A stretch of DNA of 49,756 bases from a virus. Shown in pieces: positions 19,401-27,176 of the stretch (positions are counted from its first letter, which is position 1; the number at the start of each line of letters is the position of its first letter). The notes below the pieces were generated by a model. That model had not been told where the DNA came from, ran no database searches, and worked only from the letters and a program-made list of their open reading frames with translations. Both the position numbers and the translations under genes were made by a program. The stretch spans positions 1-49,756 of the IMG/VR virus record IMGVR_UViG_3300030450_002556. One strand, 5' to 3'.

Positions 19401-22400
19401 TTGTAAAAAGTTCAAGAGAATCAGTATATGTCTTAGTAACTCCTTTATCAGCATCTCTAGTGCACCACCATTCATGGTCAGCGGAAAGCCAAAAAAGGCC
19501 ATTATAATAACCTTCAGCAGGTTTCAATCTTCCACCAGACTCGATAAAAGTGCCCGTTACATGCCCTGCAAACATAACTCTATGTCCTTGATTGTGAGCT
19601 ACTACAGGATTATCCCCAGGCTGACCTTGCCTTACAACTTCAAACCTAGGTTCGTATCTAGTTAGTGTACCTCTATTGACTTTAATTTGTCTAGTGGCTT
19701 GACTATACCATCCTATATTTTTTCCTAAATCAACATCATTTTCTGGACTAGTGTCATTATTCATTGAACTAGATAATACCCAAGAAGTCTCGTCATCTGC
19801 TCCACTAGTGTTTTTATTATGCCTCCAAGTTAACCATCTACCTCTACTTTTAGAGGTTTTTCCATTTGAATAAAAACCATAGTAACTTGGAAATCCATTA
19901 CCAGCAATGTTCGAAGAATCCAATGAAGATACTCCAAACCTTTCTCTATTATAATAAAAATCATTTGTAGATTCATATTTCTGGTCATTTCTTGAATGTT
20001 TATTACATTCTGTGTAAGGAGGCGTTCTGTCTTTAACATAGACATCACCAGTCCTATTAGGGTCAAGCCATACCTTTTCATCTGCATAAGTACTGCCAGA
20101 GGCTTCAAAGTTATATAAGAACATATCCCATCTATTATAGCTTGCAACATCTGAGTTTTTGCCGTACATAATCCATGTTAAATAACTTCCATTAGGCTCG
20201 TAAGAACCAACTATGTCTCCATCAGAAGTATTATCTCTATATAGAAATCCAGACCCATCTGCGTCTGCATCTCTTCTATTCCACGTATCCATTATATCAG
20301 TAATTACTGAATCTTTAGGCTCTCTTTCCCATTCATCCTGCCAATCTTCAGAATCCCAATAAGGAGGGTCTACAATCTTTTTCCCCTCAGTAGTAAGAGA
20401 ATTTGGGAATTTTCCAAAATTCAACCTAAACGAAGGAAACTCCTGGCTTTTCTTAGGAAATTGAGGTCCATGGTCTGTGGATGTATCGTTTAAAACATTA
20501 TGTAAATCGAATCTACGAAGAATTTTGTTACTTGAGTTTAACGCATATGTTATAGTTCCATACTTCTTATTTATCTTTCTTTTTATAGGAGTACCTTCTG
20601 TTGTTTCTGAATGAGTCATATAACTATGACACCAGTTTATAGCAGTTATCTCTCCATCCATTTCAGAGTCTAACATATCATTTATAGGTATGCTAAATGT
20701 TTTTAAAGAGCTATTTGCAGTACTAGCAGTACCTCCAGGGTTTGGCCATAAACTTACATAAGATAAAATCTTTTGACCATAACTCAAACCTATACCAAAG
20801 GCAGGGCCAGCCCCAATTCCGTCAGCAGCACCAGAACTTGTGCCTTGATTAACATTCCCCATATATAAAAAGTCTACACCACTACATGTATTATTTGTAG
20901 CATATGTCAACTTAGTAACCATATAAACATCGCCAATAGCTATTGTTGCATCTTCTTTCCAATATCTTCTTTTAGCATCTCTTAAAATTCCATCGAAATC
21001 ATTTACATGACTTAAAACAAATGTCAATCCAGTAAATGGTCTAACTAAAGAAGTTGCAGCTGAAGTTCCACCTGCGGCTACATTATTTAAAGCAGCTGTA
21101 ACTTGGTTAGCAGCTGACGAACTTGCACCAACATCAAAGCATGCTTTTAGTAATGTATCGTTATTAACACTACCAAAATTAACAGCTCCTAAATTATTCT
21201 CCTCTAAAGCACATTGATAAGCAGGTATATCATTTCCATCATCTGTACCAGTAGTAGTACCAGTACCTTGGGATACATTTTTCATATCTATAAGTTGGCT
21301 TTGATACCATCTTTTACCCATTTCATCTGCTGGAGGTAAATATGGTACTATGAATTTATCAAAGTTGTATCCTGTAAGTTCTTCAGCAGGCTTTACTAGC
21401 TCTTGAGGTTCTACAAAAAATCCATTATGGTCGTTTTCTAATTGTTTTCGCTCTATACTTCCACACCAATAAGGAATAGAAGCCTTACCTGGCCCTAATC
21501 CTAGCCTTACTTCTTTATTATGCCTTATAAACGAAGATGTGTTGTCATGAGATAATCCGCTTTTAACTAAGCCAACTCCATTATTAAAGTCTATATCATT
21601 ATCTATATCATCTAATTTATGAATAGAGTTAGTATTTTTATCAAATGTTATTAAATCTGTCTTATGACCATCGTAAATAAGGGATAAATCAGAAGCCTTA
21701 ACTTCAAGACCAGTACCTTCTACACCAGTCGATATACTAAAAGGGGGAGCGTGTTCAGCAATTTCAAGAGTACCTGCTCTTGTTATAGATACTCCAGAAA
21801 AATCCGCTGTAATAGTATCGCTACCAGAACTCCTGTCTTTTCTAGTTATTACAAAATTTGTTCCAGTAGCTTTAAAGAACCCAACCTTATCACCTGTTGA
21901 ATTGAATTTAACAAGATTACCATCTTCTCCCATTACAGGAGTGTCATTTACTGTTATCTCTGCATTATCAGTAGTTACAAACCATAGTTCTGCAGTATTA
22001 CCAGCATCAGAATCAGTCCAATCATCAATTTTTATAGTATACTTATACATAACATCTTTTTCCAAGACTCCTGTTTGAGCAATAGCACATAATGCATTAG
22101 TACCATTATCATACATTCTACATTGATTAGGATTGTCTCCTGTTTGTATTTTAAAATGATTATTAGTCGTATGGTGATTATTCCAGCTATCCCATCCCTC
22201 TAAACCATCTCCCTGACTACTATCTGTTTCTGCTACTTCTGAGAAGTCTCCATTACGTATTAAATTACTTGCCGCTACCGTACTATAAGTTGTACCATCA
22301 CTAGCATAGTCACCTCTTATATCGTAAATATCTCCACTATTTCCTGTTAAGAGATAATAGCCATCTGGAATAGTAGAATGATTTCTTATTCTAGCAGCTG

Positions 22401-23313
22401 TTCCTGTATATATAAGACCAGCAGCTGAATTTGTGCCTTCTAATTCAAAAGCTGTAAAACCATCACTTGTTCCACTAGACCATGTAGCTTGCCTTTTATC
22501 GTTTTTAACTTCTTTTATTTGGTCTATTTGTGGGCCAAATCCATCTCCACCTGCATTATCTCCAGTCGAAGGATTTCTAAAAGAGTTTCCATATTGATTA
22601 TAAATAACATTATTTACTTCGACTCCAGTTTGAGGGGTAAGAATAACCCTTCTATTACTACCACTAACATCAGCAGTTGCCAATATAATACCTGACATTG
22701 TCCTTACATCAGTTGCATCATTAGGATTTATTTTATATTGAAGAGCATTCCAGCTTGATACAAATTTATTTATAACGTTCGTTGTAAAATTAGCTCCATA
22801 ATTAGAGCCAGTATCCTCTATATACATATTCAATACCATAGCAGTAACAGCTGCCCCTCCTATATCAGGAGCTATATCTATTAAGGATACAAGGCCATCT
22901 TGCGTTTCTATAGTATGGTCACCTAAGTAATCTATACTAGCAGATACTCCAGATAATGTATCAGTATCTAACTGAACTACAAAACTTCTAATACCTTCCT
23001 GCATTTGAAATATAAAATAAGAGGCATTAGGATAACCCATAACTGAGTTATTGTAAGCTGTTTTTCTAGCAGCATCATCAGCTAAATCATCATACCCTGG
23101 AAGTATATCTAGGTATATTTGATTTGTAGTTGCTGAGACAAATCCAGAAGAGTCTAAAACTTTATCTTTAGGAATACCTCCTAAAGTTCCTCCTTCTGTT
23201 TCTGGGTTTATGTTTTCGGAATAAGCAGCAGCTTCATCAGGTATATCAAGAGTAGATGCATTACTAAACAATCCTTCTTTAAAAGTTTTTAACTCTTTTA
23301 TAGTCTTAGGCAT
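16492..23313 (-). CDS. Very large tail nozzle / stabilisation-type protein (2273 aa)
   Basis: The N-terminus carries the sequence style of podoviral nozzle and tail-stabilisation proteins: FKEGLFSNASTLDIPDEAAA followed by a Gly-rich 'gtlGGIP' turn. At about residues 1890-1960 come the typical repeated strands around AIQGFKGKLYAWDKN. The last ~35 residues (starting FPSGTKGYKMRFELDG and ending IIYRAKGLK) match the usual closing strands of that family. The usual length is roughly 600-900 residues. The large middle part (about 250-1750), rich in Gly, Ser, Thr, Asn and Tyr, is extra and may form exposed beta domains. Start overlap with the upstream coiled-coil gene is 8 bases. Confidence 0.72.
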   Translation of the reverse strand: MPKTIKELKTFKEGLFSNASTLDIPDEAAAYSENINPETEGGTLGGIPKDKVLDSSGFVSATTNQIYLDILPGYDDLADDAARKTAYNNSVMGYPNASYFIFQMQEGIRSFVVQLDTDTLSGVSASIDYLGDHTIETQDGLVSLIDIAPDIGGAAVTAMVLNMYIEDTGSNYGANFTTNVINKFVSSWNALQYKINPNDATDVRTMSGIILATADVSGSNRRVILTPQTGVEVNNVIYNQYGNSFRNPSTGDNAGGDGFGPQIDQIKEVKNDKRQATWSSGTSDGFTAFELEGTNSAAGLIYTGTAARIRNHSTIPDGYYLLTGNSGDIYDIRGDYASDGTTYSTVAASNLIRNGDFSEVAETDSSQGDGLEGWDSWNNHHTTNNHFKIQTGDNPNQCRMYDNGTNALCAIAQTGVLEKDVMYKYTIKIDDWTDSDAGNTAELWFVTTDNAEITVNDTPVMGEDGNLVKFNSTGDKVGFFKATGTNFVITRKDRSSGSDTITADFSGVSITRAGTLEIAEHAPPFSISTGVEGTGLEVKASDLSLIYDGHKTDLITFDKNTNSIHKLDDIDNDIDFNNGVGLVKSGLSHDNTSSFIRHNKEVRLGLGPGKASIPYWCGSIERKQLENDHNGFFVEPQELVKPAEELTGYNFDKFIVPYLPPADEMGKRWYQSQLIDMKNVSQGTGTTTGTDDGNDIPAYQCALEENNLGAVNFGSVNNDTLLKACFDVGASSSAANQVTAALNNVAAGGTSAATSLVRPFTGLTFVLSHVNDFDGILRDAKRRYWKEDATIAIGDVYMVTKLTYATNNTCSGVDFLYMGNVNQGTSSGAADGIGAGPAFGIGLSYGQKILSYVSLWPNPGGTASTANSSLKTFSIPINDMLDSEMDGEITAINWCHSYMTHSETTEGTPIKRKINKKYGTITYALNSSNKILRRFDLHNVLNDTSTDHGPQFPKKSQEFPSFRLNFGKFPNSLTTEGKKIVDPPYWDSEDWQDEWEREPKDSVITDIMDTWNRRDADADGSGFLYRDNTSDGDIVGSYEPNGSYLTWIMYGKNSDVASYNRWDMFLYNFEASGSTYADEKVWLDPNRTGDVYVKDRTPPYTECNKHSRNDQKYESTNDFYYNRERFGVSSLDSSNIAGNGFPSYYGFYSNGKTSKSRGRWLTWRHNKNTSGADDETSWVLSSSMNNDTSPENDVDLGKNIGWYSQATRQIKVNRGTLTRYEPRFEVVRQGQPGDNPVVAHNQGHRVMFAGHVTGTFIESGGRLKPAEGYYNGLFWLSADHEWWCTRDADKGVTKTYTDSLELFTIKEISCKTYEHPEDMYGSGGERELGVMSFGGSGAANHTITANQLSQDVQNSHSSSDHTREDGDYIYINRLFRLEKNVDYHAGHNDNVHPYPYATSRGVTGNTDRRYNCGNSVTSIVYNGEGDATNGDYTSSSSVLTAVNSGTLDRMVQDNTMYQIDPLISMNTISNGTDTHSLGVIYGMEPLLIWDGNGATNQESQFKRILVIYGQAFPAHDDEADKTFIGTYNINKHHTYSTENSTTHIPGNVSVSNQGELDYNNTVGAFENSLKGTNLVNTAAAKASMGFGLGSISSPTVWKNSYKAEIDSIKCLAARTYENPRLLFSNTTLHLQGYEESSTTDDGIFGTGTYNPAIVGISEDKTTSILTHVKDAINVFQLTQSHTAFDTLGAVVTSTNNDLGTSIDTIDNLIKFDMTGSSAGAGFSSGDIINYKISLLYDGIQESPLSTFTIKSPQLSEDKSNIAATFKVTNTKAMMLSPRVSHINLYFSDDLVTKPWTFAESINLDTTSETKWNYNNTDNKWEYSFSHTPSGPTYETMNGISSNRRHTMVNWGLSTKLANYTVYGQVSHRKISDNIENYLYRSKPGRPDVVDWVNDFLILPTKPIAIQGFKGKLYAWDKNDTYIINQEGFYVEDVLEGIGILGKDAVVATDFGMCFADANNIYIHNGVSATPIGEPILRNSLKRRWRVGYINAVDIAESQGYDIKVLYDGRHNSFIVTTKGFCKATACTTDEAKRGARAFSFSISKQRWDYIEVPSVLAFAQGAKNRIYLADGFNIFEHKRLREEARDWEWYSKNMSFGSDTQLKVFNKLKLAGRPSGLANTNIKAYVDGEEKTLTIENKNYNTSITSHNLNEANATPTSLDTTNPATWTYKCTDDEGTYTAAIRQGMYVKLEDEIMYVSAESMDYSTGLLTLTLQRGQLGTTNAAHSGAKTFYVLGPSYKFPSGTKGYKMRFELDGQKGMVDSVAIIYRAKGLK

Positions 23314-23464
23314 CGTCTTGTTTCCTCTTTATGTCATATACCATACTACGGAGAGTCCTAACTTCATTCTCAAGCCGTCTAAGTCTTTGAGCATCAGGAT
23401 TTAATCCTATTTTCTGCTTTATCATCCTCTCTATCTGATTCATTAATGCTTTTTTAACAATCAT
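23306..23464 (-). CDS. Short coiled-coil protein (52 aa)
   Basis: ATG 23464 overlaps the stop of the upstream MscS-like gene as ATGA, and the stop at 23306 lies inside the start of the nozzle gene. The 52-residue product is one charged helix (QIERMIKQKIG, then QRLRRLENEVRTLRSMV), long enough for a parallel coiled coil. Coupling on both sides supports a real gene. The function is unknown; an assembly factor or small tail component is possible. Confidence 0.6.
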   Translation of the reverse strand: MIVKKALMNQIERMIKQKIGLNPDAQRLRRLENEVRTLRSMVYDIKRKQDDA

Positions 23465-23826
23465 TGTTCCTTCCATTTAGATAAATCAAGCATAGGCAAT
23501 GGCTTTTCAATTATCTGGTCTTTCAGTTTATCATTCTGTATCTGTATCTTAGTACCACCTTTAACATATGGCTTGCCTTCAGCCATACCTATATCATAAG
23601 CAAAGAACGTTGTCTTCCACACACCCACTCGTACTACTCTGGCAGGTCGACCATTCAATATCACAACATCGTCCGTGTTCAGGTCTTTCCCCCAAAACAC
23701 TTTTATACTCTCTACTAGTGACTCTATAGTCGACTTGACTAGTAAAAGAGCCACACCAGATAGGACGAAGTATGCTATATAACCTAACATACTTTCTGCT
23801 TGTTGTTGCATCTGTTCTTCGTTCAT
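23461..23826 (-). CDS. Single-TM MscS-like (mechanosensitive channel beta-domain) mini-protein (121 aa)
   Basis: One hydrophobic helix (about residues 13-32) continues into an amphipathic helix, then a small beta domain. The latter reads LNTDDVVILNGRPARVVRVG, then KTTFF, then GGTKIQIQNDKLKDQII. This follows the order of MscS-family proteins: pore-lining TM3 helix, 'GD.V...G..G.V..I', 'T.......IPN..l....I.N'. MscS proper is about 286 residues with three membrane helices and a cytoplasmic cage; here only the last helix and beta domain remain. It could form a small pore in the host membrane late in infection, or be an adapted scaffold. The similarity is read by eye. Confidence 0.55.
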   Translation of the reverse strand: MNEEQMQQQAESMLGYIAYFVLSGVALLLVKSTIESLVESIKVFWGKDLNTDDVVILNGRPARVVRVGVWKTTFFAYDIGMAEGKPYVKGGTKIQIQNDKLKDQIIEKPLPMLDLSKWKEQ

Positions 23827-24614
23827 TACTTGTTACCATCTATCAGCTCTCCCCATAATGAGGTTCTGCCGTTTATTATTTGCACTATATGTACAGTAAA
23901 CAAACCTCCTTTAAAAAAGTCAATAACAGCAAATGCATGTGCCCAAGATATAGCTCGACCTTTTAGCCATTTATTCTTTTCATGGCTCATATCTTTTAAG
24001 CATCCAAGACTCCATGCAGATTTAGGCCCATCTATATGAGTAACAGATGCTTGTTGTAAACTATGATGATGACCATACATAACATTACCACCTAATTGCA
24101 AGTGAGCTTTAGCATGATGTAATCCTGATTTATGATGTCCGTGGTAAAAATGGAGTTTACCGACCTTTAACCATTCCTCTGGGGGTAACCCCGCAGGATA
24201 GTATTTATAGCCTCTATCGTCCAATTTAACGGCTTTTGGGAACATATACTGTGGAAGATAAGGGTGTTCACCTACAAACATGTCTAACCACTCATCATGA
24301 TTCCCTGCTATCATATACTTTTCAGTACATCCAACCTTGTCTAAAGGTTCATCTATTCTGTCAAGAAGCGCATTTACACTTTCTACATCTTTATCCACTT
24401 CAGGTATTATATACTCTAATGGCGGTTTCTTTTTTCTCTTCCACTGCCAATGAGATACGCTACCCCATTCACCTAAGTCACCTAAGTCTATATAGACATC
24501 AGGTTTTACTATTTCTATTGCTTGAGTAACTACATTTATTGCAGCTTCGTCATGCAAAGGAGCGTGCTTATCTGGAGTGACAAACGCACGCTTTACAACG
24601 CCTTTGTTTTTCAT
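23826..24614 (-). CDS. Calcineurin-like metallophosphoesterase (262 aa)
   Basis: The full metal-binding set of the family is visible in order: PDKH (D15, H17), GDLGEW (D43 region), GNHDEW, then FYHGHH and YGHHH. These place it in the calcineurin/Mre11-like metallophosphatase superfamily, in a compact single-domain form. The substrate could be nucleotides, phosphoproteins or nucleic acid ends. It lies inside the late structural operon between a zinc-ribbon protein and the MscS-like protein, and shares a one-base stop/start junction with the latter. It could be a virion-delivered or late-acting enzyme. Confidence 0.85.
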   Translation of the reverse strand: MKNKGVVKRAFVTPDKHAPLHDEAAINVVTQAIEIVKPDVYIDLGDLGEWGSVSHWQWKRKKKPPLEYIIPEVDKDVESVNALLDRIDEPLDKVGCTEKYMIAGNHDEWLDMFVGEHPYLPQYMFPKAVKLDDRGYKYYPAGLPPEEWLKVGKLHFYHGHHKSGLHHAKAHLQLGGNVMYGHHHSLQQASVTHIDGPKSAWSLGCLKDMSHEKNKWLKGRAISWAHAFAVIDFFKGGLFTVHIVQIINGRTSLWGELIDGNK

Positions 24615-24620
24615 ATTACC

Positions 24621-25004
24621 TCAACTAAACTTTTCAGGAGGTAAGTATCCCCAGTCTTCAGGAACAGTGTAGGAATCTTTTACCTCTTCAAGTAATTTGT
24701 TAGTGTAGGTTTTGCCAAATCGCAAATACCTTTCGCAGCAACTCATACATTGCCATAATAGTGCGCCTTTATAAGCCCCTAATACTTCTATACCCATAAT
24801 TGATTCTTCCTTACAGCAAGGGCATTTTCTAGGCTTCTTTTTAAAAGGCTTTGTTCCTAATATTCCTATCTTAGAAACGCTATCTTTACCATCCTCACAT
24901 ATAAGGTCGGTATAGATAGTAATAAGGGGGGAAGTGGCTGTCACCTCACTGTCCTCCCCTTCATACCCAATAAATCTTATATCTTGCTTTTTACTGAGTC
25001 CCAT
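24621..25004 (-). CDS. Zinc-ribbon protein (127 aa)
   Basis: Two Cys pairs, KCPCCKEE and WQCMSCCERY, lie about 30 residues apart in the middle of the protein and form a zinc-ribbon. The N-terminal half is beta-rich, and the C-terminus (TVPEDWGYLPPEKFS) is likely unstructured. It overlaps the small basic gene upstream by 28 bases. Zinc ribbons in this setting can bind nucleic acid or a virion partner; the precise function is unknown. Confidence 0.65.
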   Translation of the reverse strand: MGLSKKQDIRFIGYEGEDSEVTATSPLITIYTDLICEDGKDSVSKIGILGTKPFKKKPRKCPCCKEESIMGIEVLGAYKGALLWQCMSCCERYLRFGKTYTNKLLEEVKDSYTVPEDWGYLPPEKFS

Positions 25005-25126
25005 ATCTTATCGTCTAGTTTATTTTTAGTAGACTTTACTAAGTGGTCGCCTAAAGCAATAAACATTTGCTTTTTCATCTTAGGCGTAAATACCATCTTT
25101 AATAACTTAGATATCATTACTTTCAT
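24977..25126 (-). CDS. Small basic protein (49 aa)
   Basis: A clear TAGGAGAGCAT leader precedes ATG 25126. The 49-residue product is helical and basic (MKVMISKLLKMVFTPKMKKQ), with an amphipathic first half and a polar end (DDKIWDSVKSKI). It sits directly downstream of the XhlA-like gene. An amphipathic basic peptide beside a holin candidate could be a lysis accessory, but there is no direct evidence. Confidence 0.6.
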   Translation of the reverse strand: MKVMISKLLKMVFTPKMKKQMFIALGDHLVKSTKNKLDDKIWDSVKSKI

Positions 25127-25134
25127 ATGCTCTC

Positions 25135-25377
25135 CTATTTATTAAATAACCATGTTATAAGAGCACCAAATATGCCCATAACAACACTACCCATACCAAA
25201 TATTCTAGAGATAGACTTCTCATTTTTACGAACTCTACCATTTTGCTCTCTGAGCATTTCTTTTACTTCTACAATATCATCTCTCATAGTTTTACTATAA
25301 GCATTCAATTCAGATAAGGACTGTATAACTTCTTCTCTATGCTCGTTAATACTTTTTTTAGAACTCATGTGGTGCAA
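25135..25377 (-). CDS. XhlA-like holin candidate: coiled coil plus C-terminal TM (80 aa)
   Basis: A charged helical N-terminal region (about residues 8-55) is followed by a single hydrophobic segment (about 58-78, GMGSVVMGIFGALITWLF) and a short NK end. This is the layout of XhlA-type haemolysin/holin accessory proteins. The start is either TTG 25377, well spaced from CAGGAG, or the in-frame ATG 25368. It overlaps the preceding gene. A class III holin or holin-helper role is inferred from architecture only. Confidence 0.55.
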   Translation of the reverse strand: MHHMSSKKSINEHREEVIQSLSELNAYSKTMRDDIVEVKEMLREQNGRVRKNEKSISRIFGMGSVVMGIFGALITWLFNK

Positions 25378-25762
25378 TTGCTCCTGTTCTAGTAAAGTTA
25401 CTTCTTAGCCATTTTTTGCATAATTTCACAGCCGCTGCAAACTCTGTTGCAAACAACTGATTGCCTTCAACATTCATATTTCTAGGGTCTTTATATCCGT
25501 CCGCTATAACTTTAGATACTAATCCTTCGATAAATCTATCTGGAATATTAGAGTATGTAGTATTAGCTGAATCTGATTGAGCTATATCAGTGTCGGAAGC
25601 TTCTGCATATATAACTATGGATTTAGCTTCAGATATAGGCTGATAGTCTATTGTAACACCTTCTTTAGATTGAGCTTGTGTTACCTTCTCAACAAATCCT
25701 ATTCTATTCCCTTTACCTCTGTCAATAAACCAATATCTTTGTTTTGTATTAGAACTACTCAT
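25358..25762 (-). CDS. Head-tail or tail completion protein candidate (134 aa)
   Basis: This is a soluble alpha/beta protein with no recognised motif. Translation probably re-initiates at the TAATG junction with the adaptor gene upstream. Its place among the connector genes, between the portal-side adaptor and the holin-like gene, suggests a virion connector or completion role. The C-terminal helix contains a Cys/Lys stretch (KLCKKWLRSNF). Confidence 0.5.
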   Translation of the reverse strand: MSSSNTKQRYWFIDRGKGNRIGFVEKVTQAQSKEGVTIDYQPISEAKSIVIYAEASDTDIAQSDSANTTYSNIPDRFIEGLVSKVIADGYKDPRNMNVEGNQLFATEFAAAVKLCKKWLRSNFTRTGAIAPHEF

Positions 25763-26046
25763 TATGTCTCCGTTGTTGTATTTGCATCGTCAATTGGAGG
25801 TTTATTAACAAGTCTAGGTATTTTTACGTCATTTAACCAAACACTATCTATTTTTGTAATGTCCGAATCTAGCGTATAATATGTTTTATTCGCTGTAGTT
25901 GTAAAGGTATCTTGCCTTTTATATATACCTGTCACATCGCAGAATAAATCTTTAGCTTGATTTAGTCTTTGTAAAATTTCAGTTTCCCCTAAATGAGGAT
26001 GATGAATTTGAATTCTTTCTATCATTTTTTGTTTCGTCCAACCCAT
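25762..26046 (-). CDS. Small head-tail connector-type protein (94 aa)
   Basis: The N-terminal helices (MGWTKQKMIERIQIHHPHL, then LQRLNQAKDLFCDVTG) followed by a beta part with YYTLDSDITKIDSVWLNDVK resemble short connector proteins found next to adaptor genes in podoviruses. In those, 'yyLP.di..I..V.ln' strands are characteristic. One-base overlaps with both neighbours suggest translational coupling. The exact family is not certain. Confidence 0.55.
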   Translation of the reverse strand: MGWTKQKMIERIQIHHPHLGETEILQRLNQAKDLFCDVTGIYKRQDTFTTTANKTYYTLDSDITKIDSVWLNDVKIPRLVNKPPIDDANTTTET

Positions 26047-26687
26047 TATTGAGCTCCTCCTTTAACAAACCTATCTATCTCTGATTGGTAATTAGCTTTC
26101 AATGATTCTAATTGAGTATTTAACATTTGCTGCATTTCAACATCTTCATCATCCTGAACAGCATTACTAATATAACTTTGTAATATCATTAAAGATGCCC
26201 TAAGAAGAACTGACTGTTCTAATTCTGGAGGCATTCCAACAAAAGAAGTATCTGAAGAACCGCTCCATGCAGTAGTAGGATATGTAAAAGAGCAAACAAT
26301 TCCTCTGTCAGTATCATCAGGGGCTGGAAATATCTTTAAATTCGCTCCATCAAGATACCATACAGGTGTAAGAGGTGTAGCTTTAAAAGAGCTATTTGCA
26401 TCTGTATATTTAGATATTGCATCCATATGACTTACTCTCATACATTTTCTATTATATGTACTATCTTCTCTATGAACGTCTAATACTCTTTTTCCACTAA
26501 CAGATATAAATCCTGGACTAGCATCTACTATTTCTAAAGCACCACCATGTTGATATTTTTTTAAATATTCATCGGAAACTAAATCTGCGACTTCAGCTAC
26601 TGCTCCATTAATAAAGTCATCAGCTCCTGCACAATTTGTAAATACATCTGCCCCTACAATGTCTTTTATCTTGTTAGCTATAGTCAC
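26046..26687 (-). CDS. Head-to-tail adaptor protein (213 aa)
   Basis: The start is GTG 26687, forming a TAGTG junction with the tiny gene upstream. The product has short helices at the N-terminus, then a beta-rich part with TPVWYLDGANLKIFPAPDD, then a long helical end with LEQSVLLRASLMILQSYIS. This helix-beta-helix arrangement, with 'P.w...g..i.i.P.p' strands, is typical of adaptors that dock below the portal. Position and character support the role; no catalytic motif is expected. Confidence 0.62.
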   Translation of the reverse strand: MTIANKIKDIVGADVFTNCAGADDFINGAVAEVADLVSDEYLKKYQHGGALEIVDASPGFISVSGKRVLDVHREDSTYNRKCMRVSHMDAISKYTDANSSFKATPLTPVWYLDGANLKIFPAPDDTDRGIVCSFTYPTTAWSGSSDTSFVGMPPELEQSVLLRASLMILQSYISNAVQDDEDVEMQQMLNTQLESLKANYQSEIDRFVKGGAQ

Positions 26688-26797
26688 TATTTACCTTTCA
26701 TACCTTTTTTTCTTCTATTATCCAGAGGCACACTTGACTGAAGTGGGCTTCCTATTGAAGATGAATATACGACTTTTTTTGGTTTTTTCGTAGACAT
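26687..26797 (-). CDS. Tiny basic protein (36 aa)
   Basis: CAGGAGAATAAA precedes ATG 26797, and the TAG stop overlaps the GTG start of the adaptor gene. The 36-residue product is Lys/Ser-rich (begins MSTKKPKKVVYSSS, ends KKGMKGK). The strong leader and coupled stop make it a credible gene of unknown function, perhaps a minor virion or nucleic-acid-binding peptide. Confidence 0.6.
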   Translation of the reverse strand: MSTKKPKKVVYSSSIGSPLQSSVPLDNRRKKGMKGK

Positions 26798-26798
26798 T

Positions 26799-27176
26799 TT
26801 ATTCTCCTGTAAATACAGCACTACTAGCTAAAGTTTGTGCTTCTGATTTTGTCAATATACTAAAGTTAGGATACGCCTTACTAGCGCCTAAATCTGCTAA
26901 AGCTGACAGTTCTCCTTCCTTCATTGAAAATTCGCCCTTTATGATGCAAAATTTCTCGTCATTTGCTACTCCTGATTCATCCCAGTTAAACGAATATCTA
27001 GGAGAACCTAGTTTGCCCTGAAATACTGCTTCATGCCATGTAGGAGCAGACTTATAAGTTATAGTTCCATCTTCAGCTTCAGATTCGATTATCTTTAGCT
27101 TGTCTTTTATTTTTGTTGGTATTGCTGACTCCCAAACTGTCTTAGGAAAGCAATAATACATTTCATAATGTGCCAT
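26799..27176 (-). CDS. Virion-associated protein of unknown function (125 aa)
   Basis: This soluble alpha/beta protein starts MAHYEMYYCFPKTVWESAIP. It overlaps the stop of the large LamG protein by one base. It shows no recognised motif. The context, between LamG adhesins and adaptor genes, suggests a small structural component. Confidence 0.5.
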   Translation of the reverse strand: MAHYEMYYCFPKTVWESAIPTKIKDKLKIIESEAEDGTITYKSAPTWHEAVFQGKLGSPRYSFNWDESGVANDEKFCIIKGEFSMKEGELSALADLGASKAYPNFSILTKSEAQTLASSAVFTGE

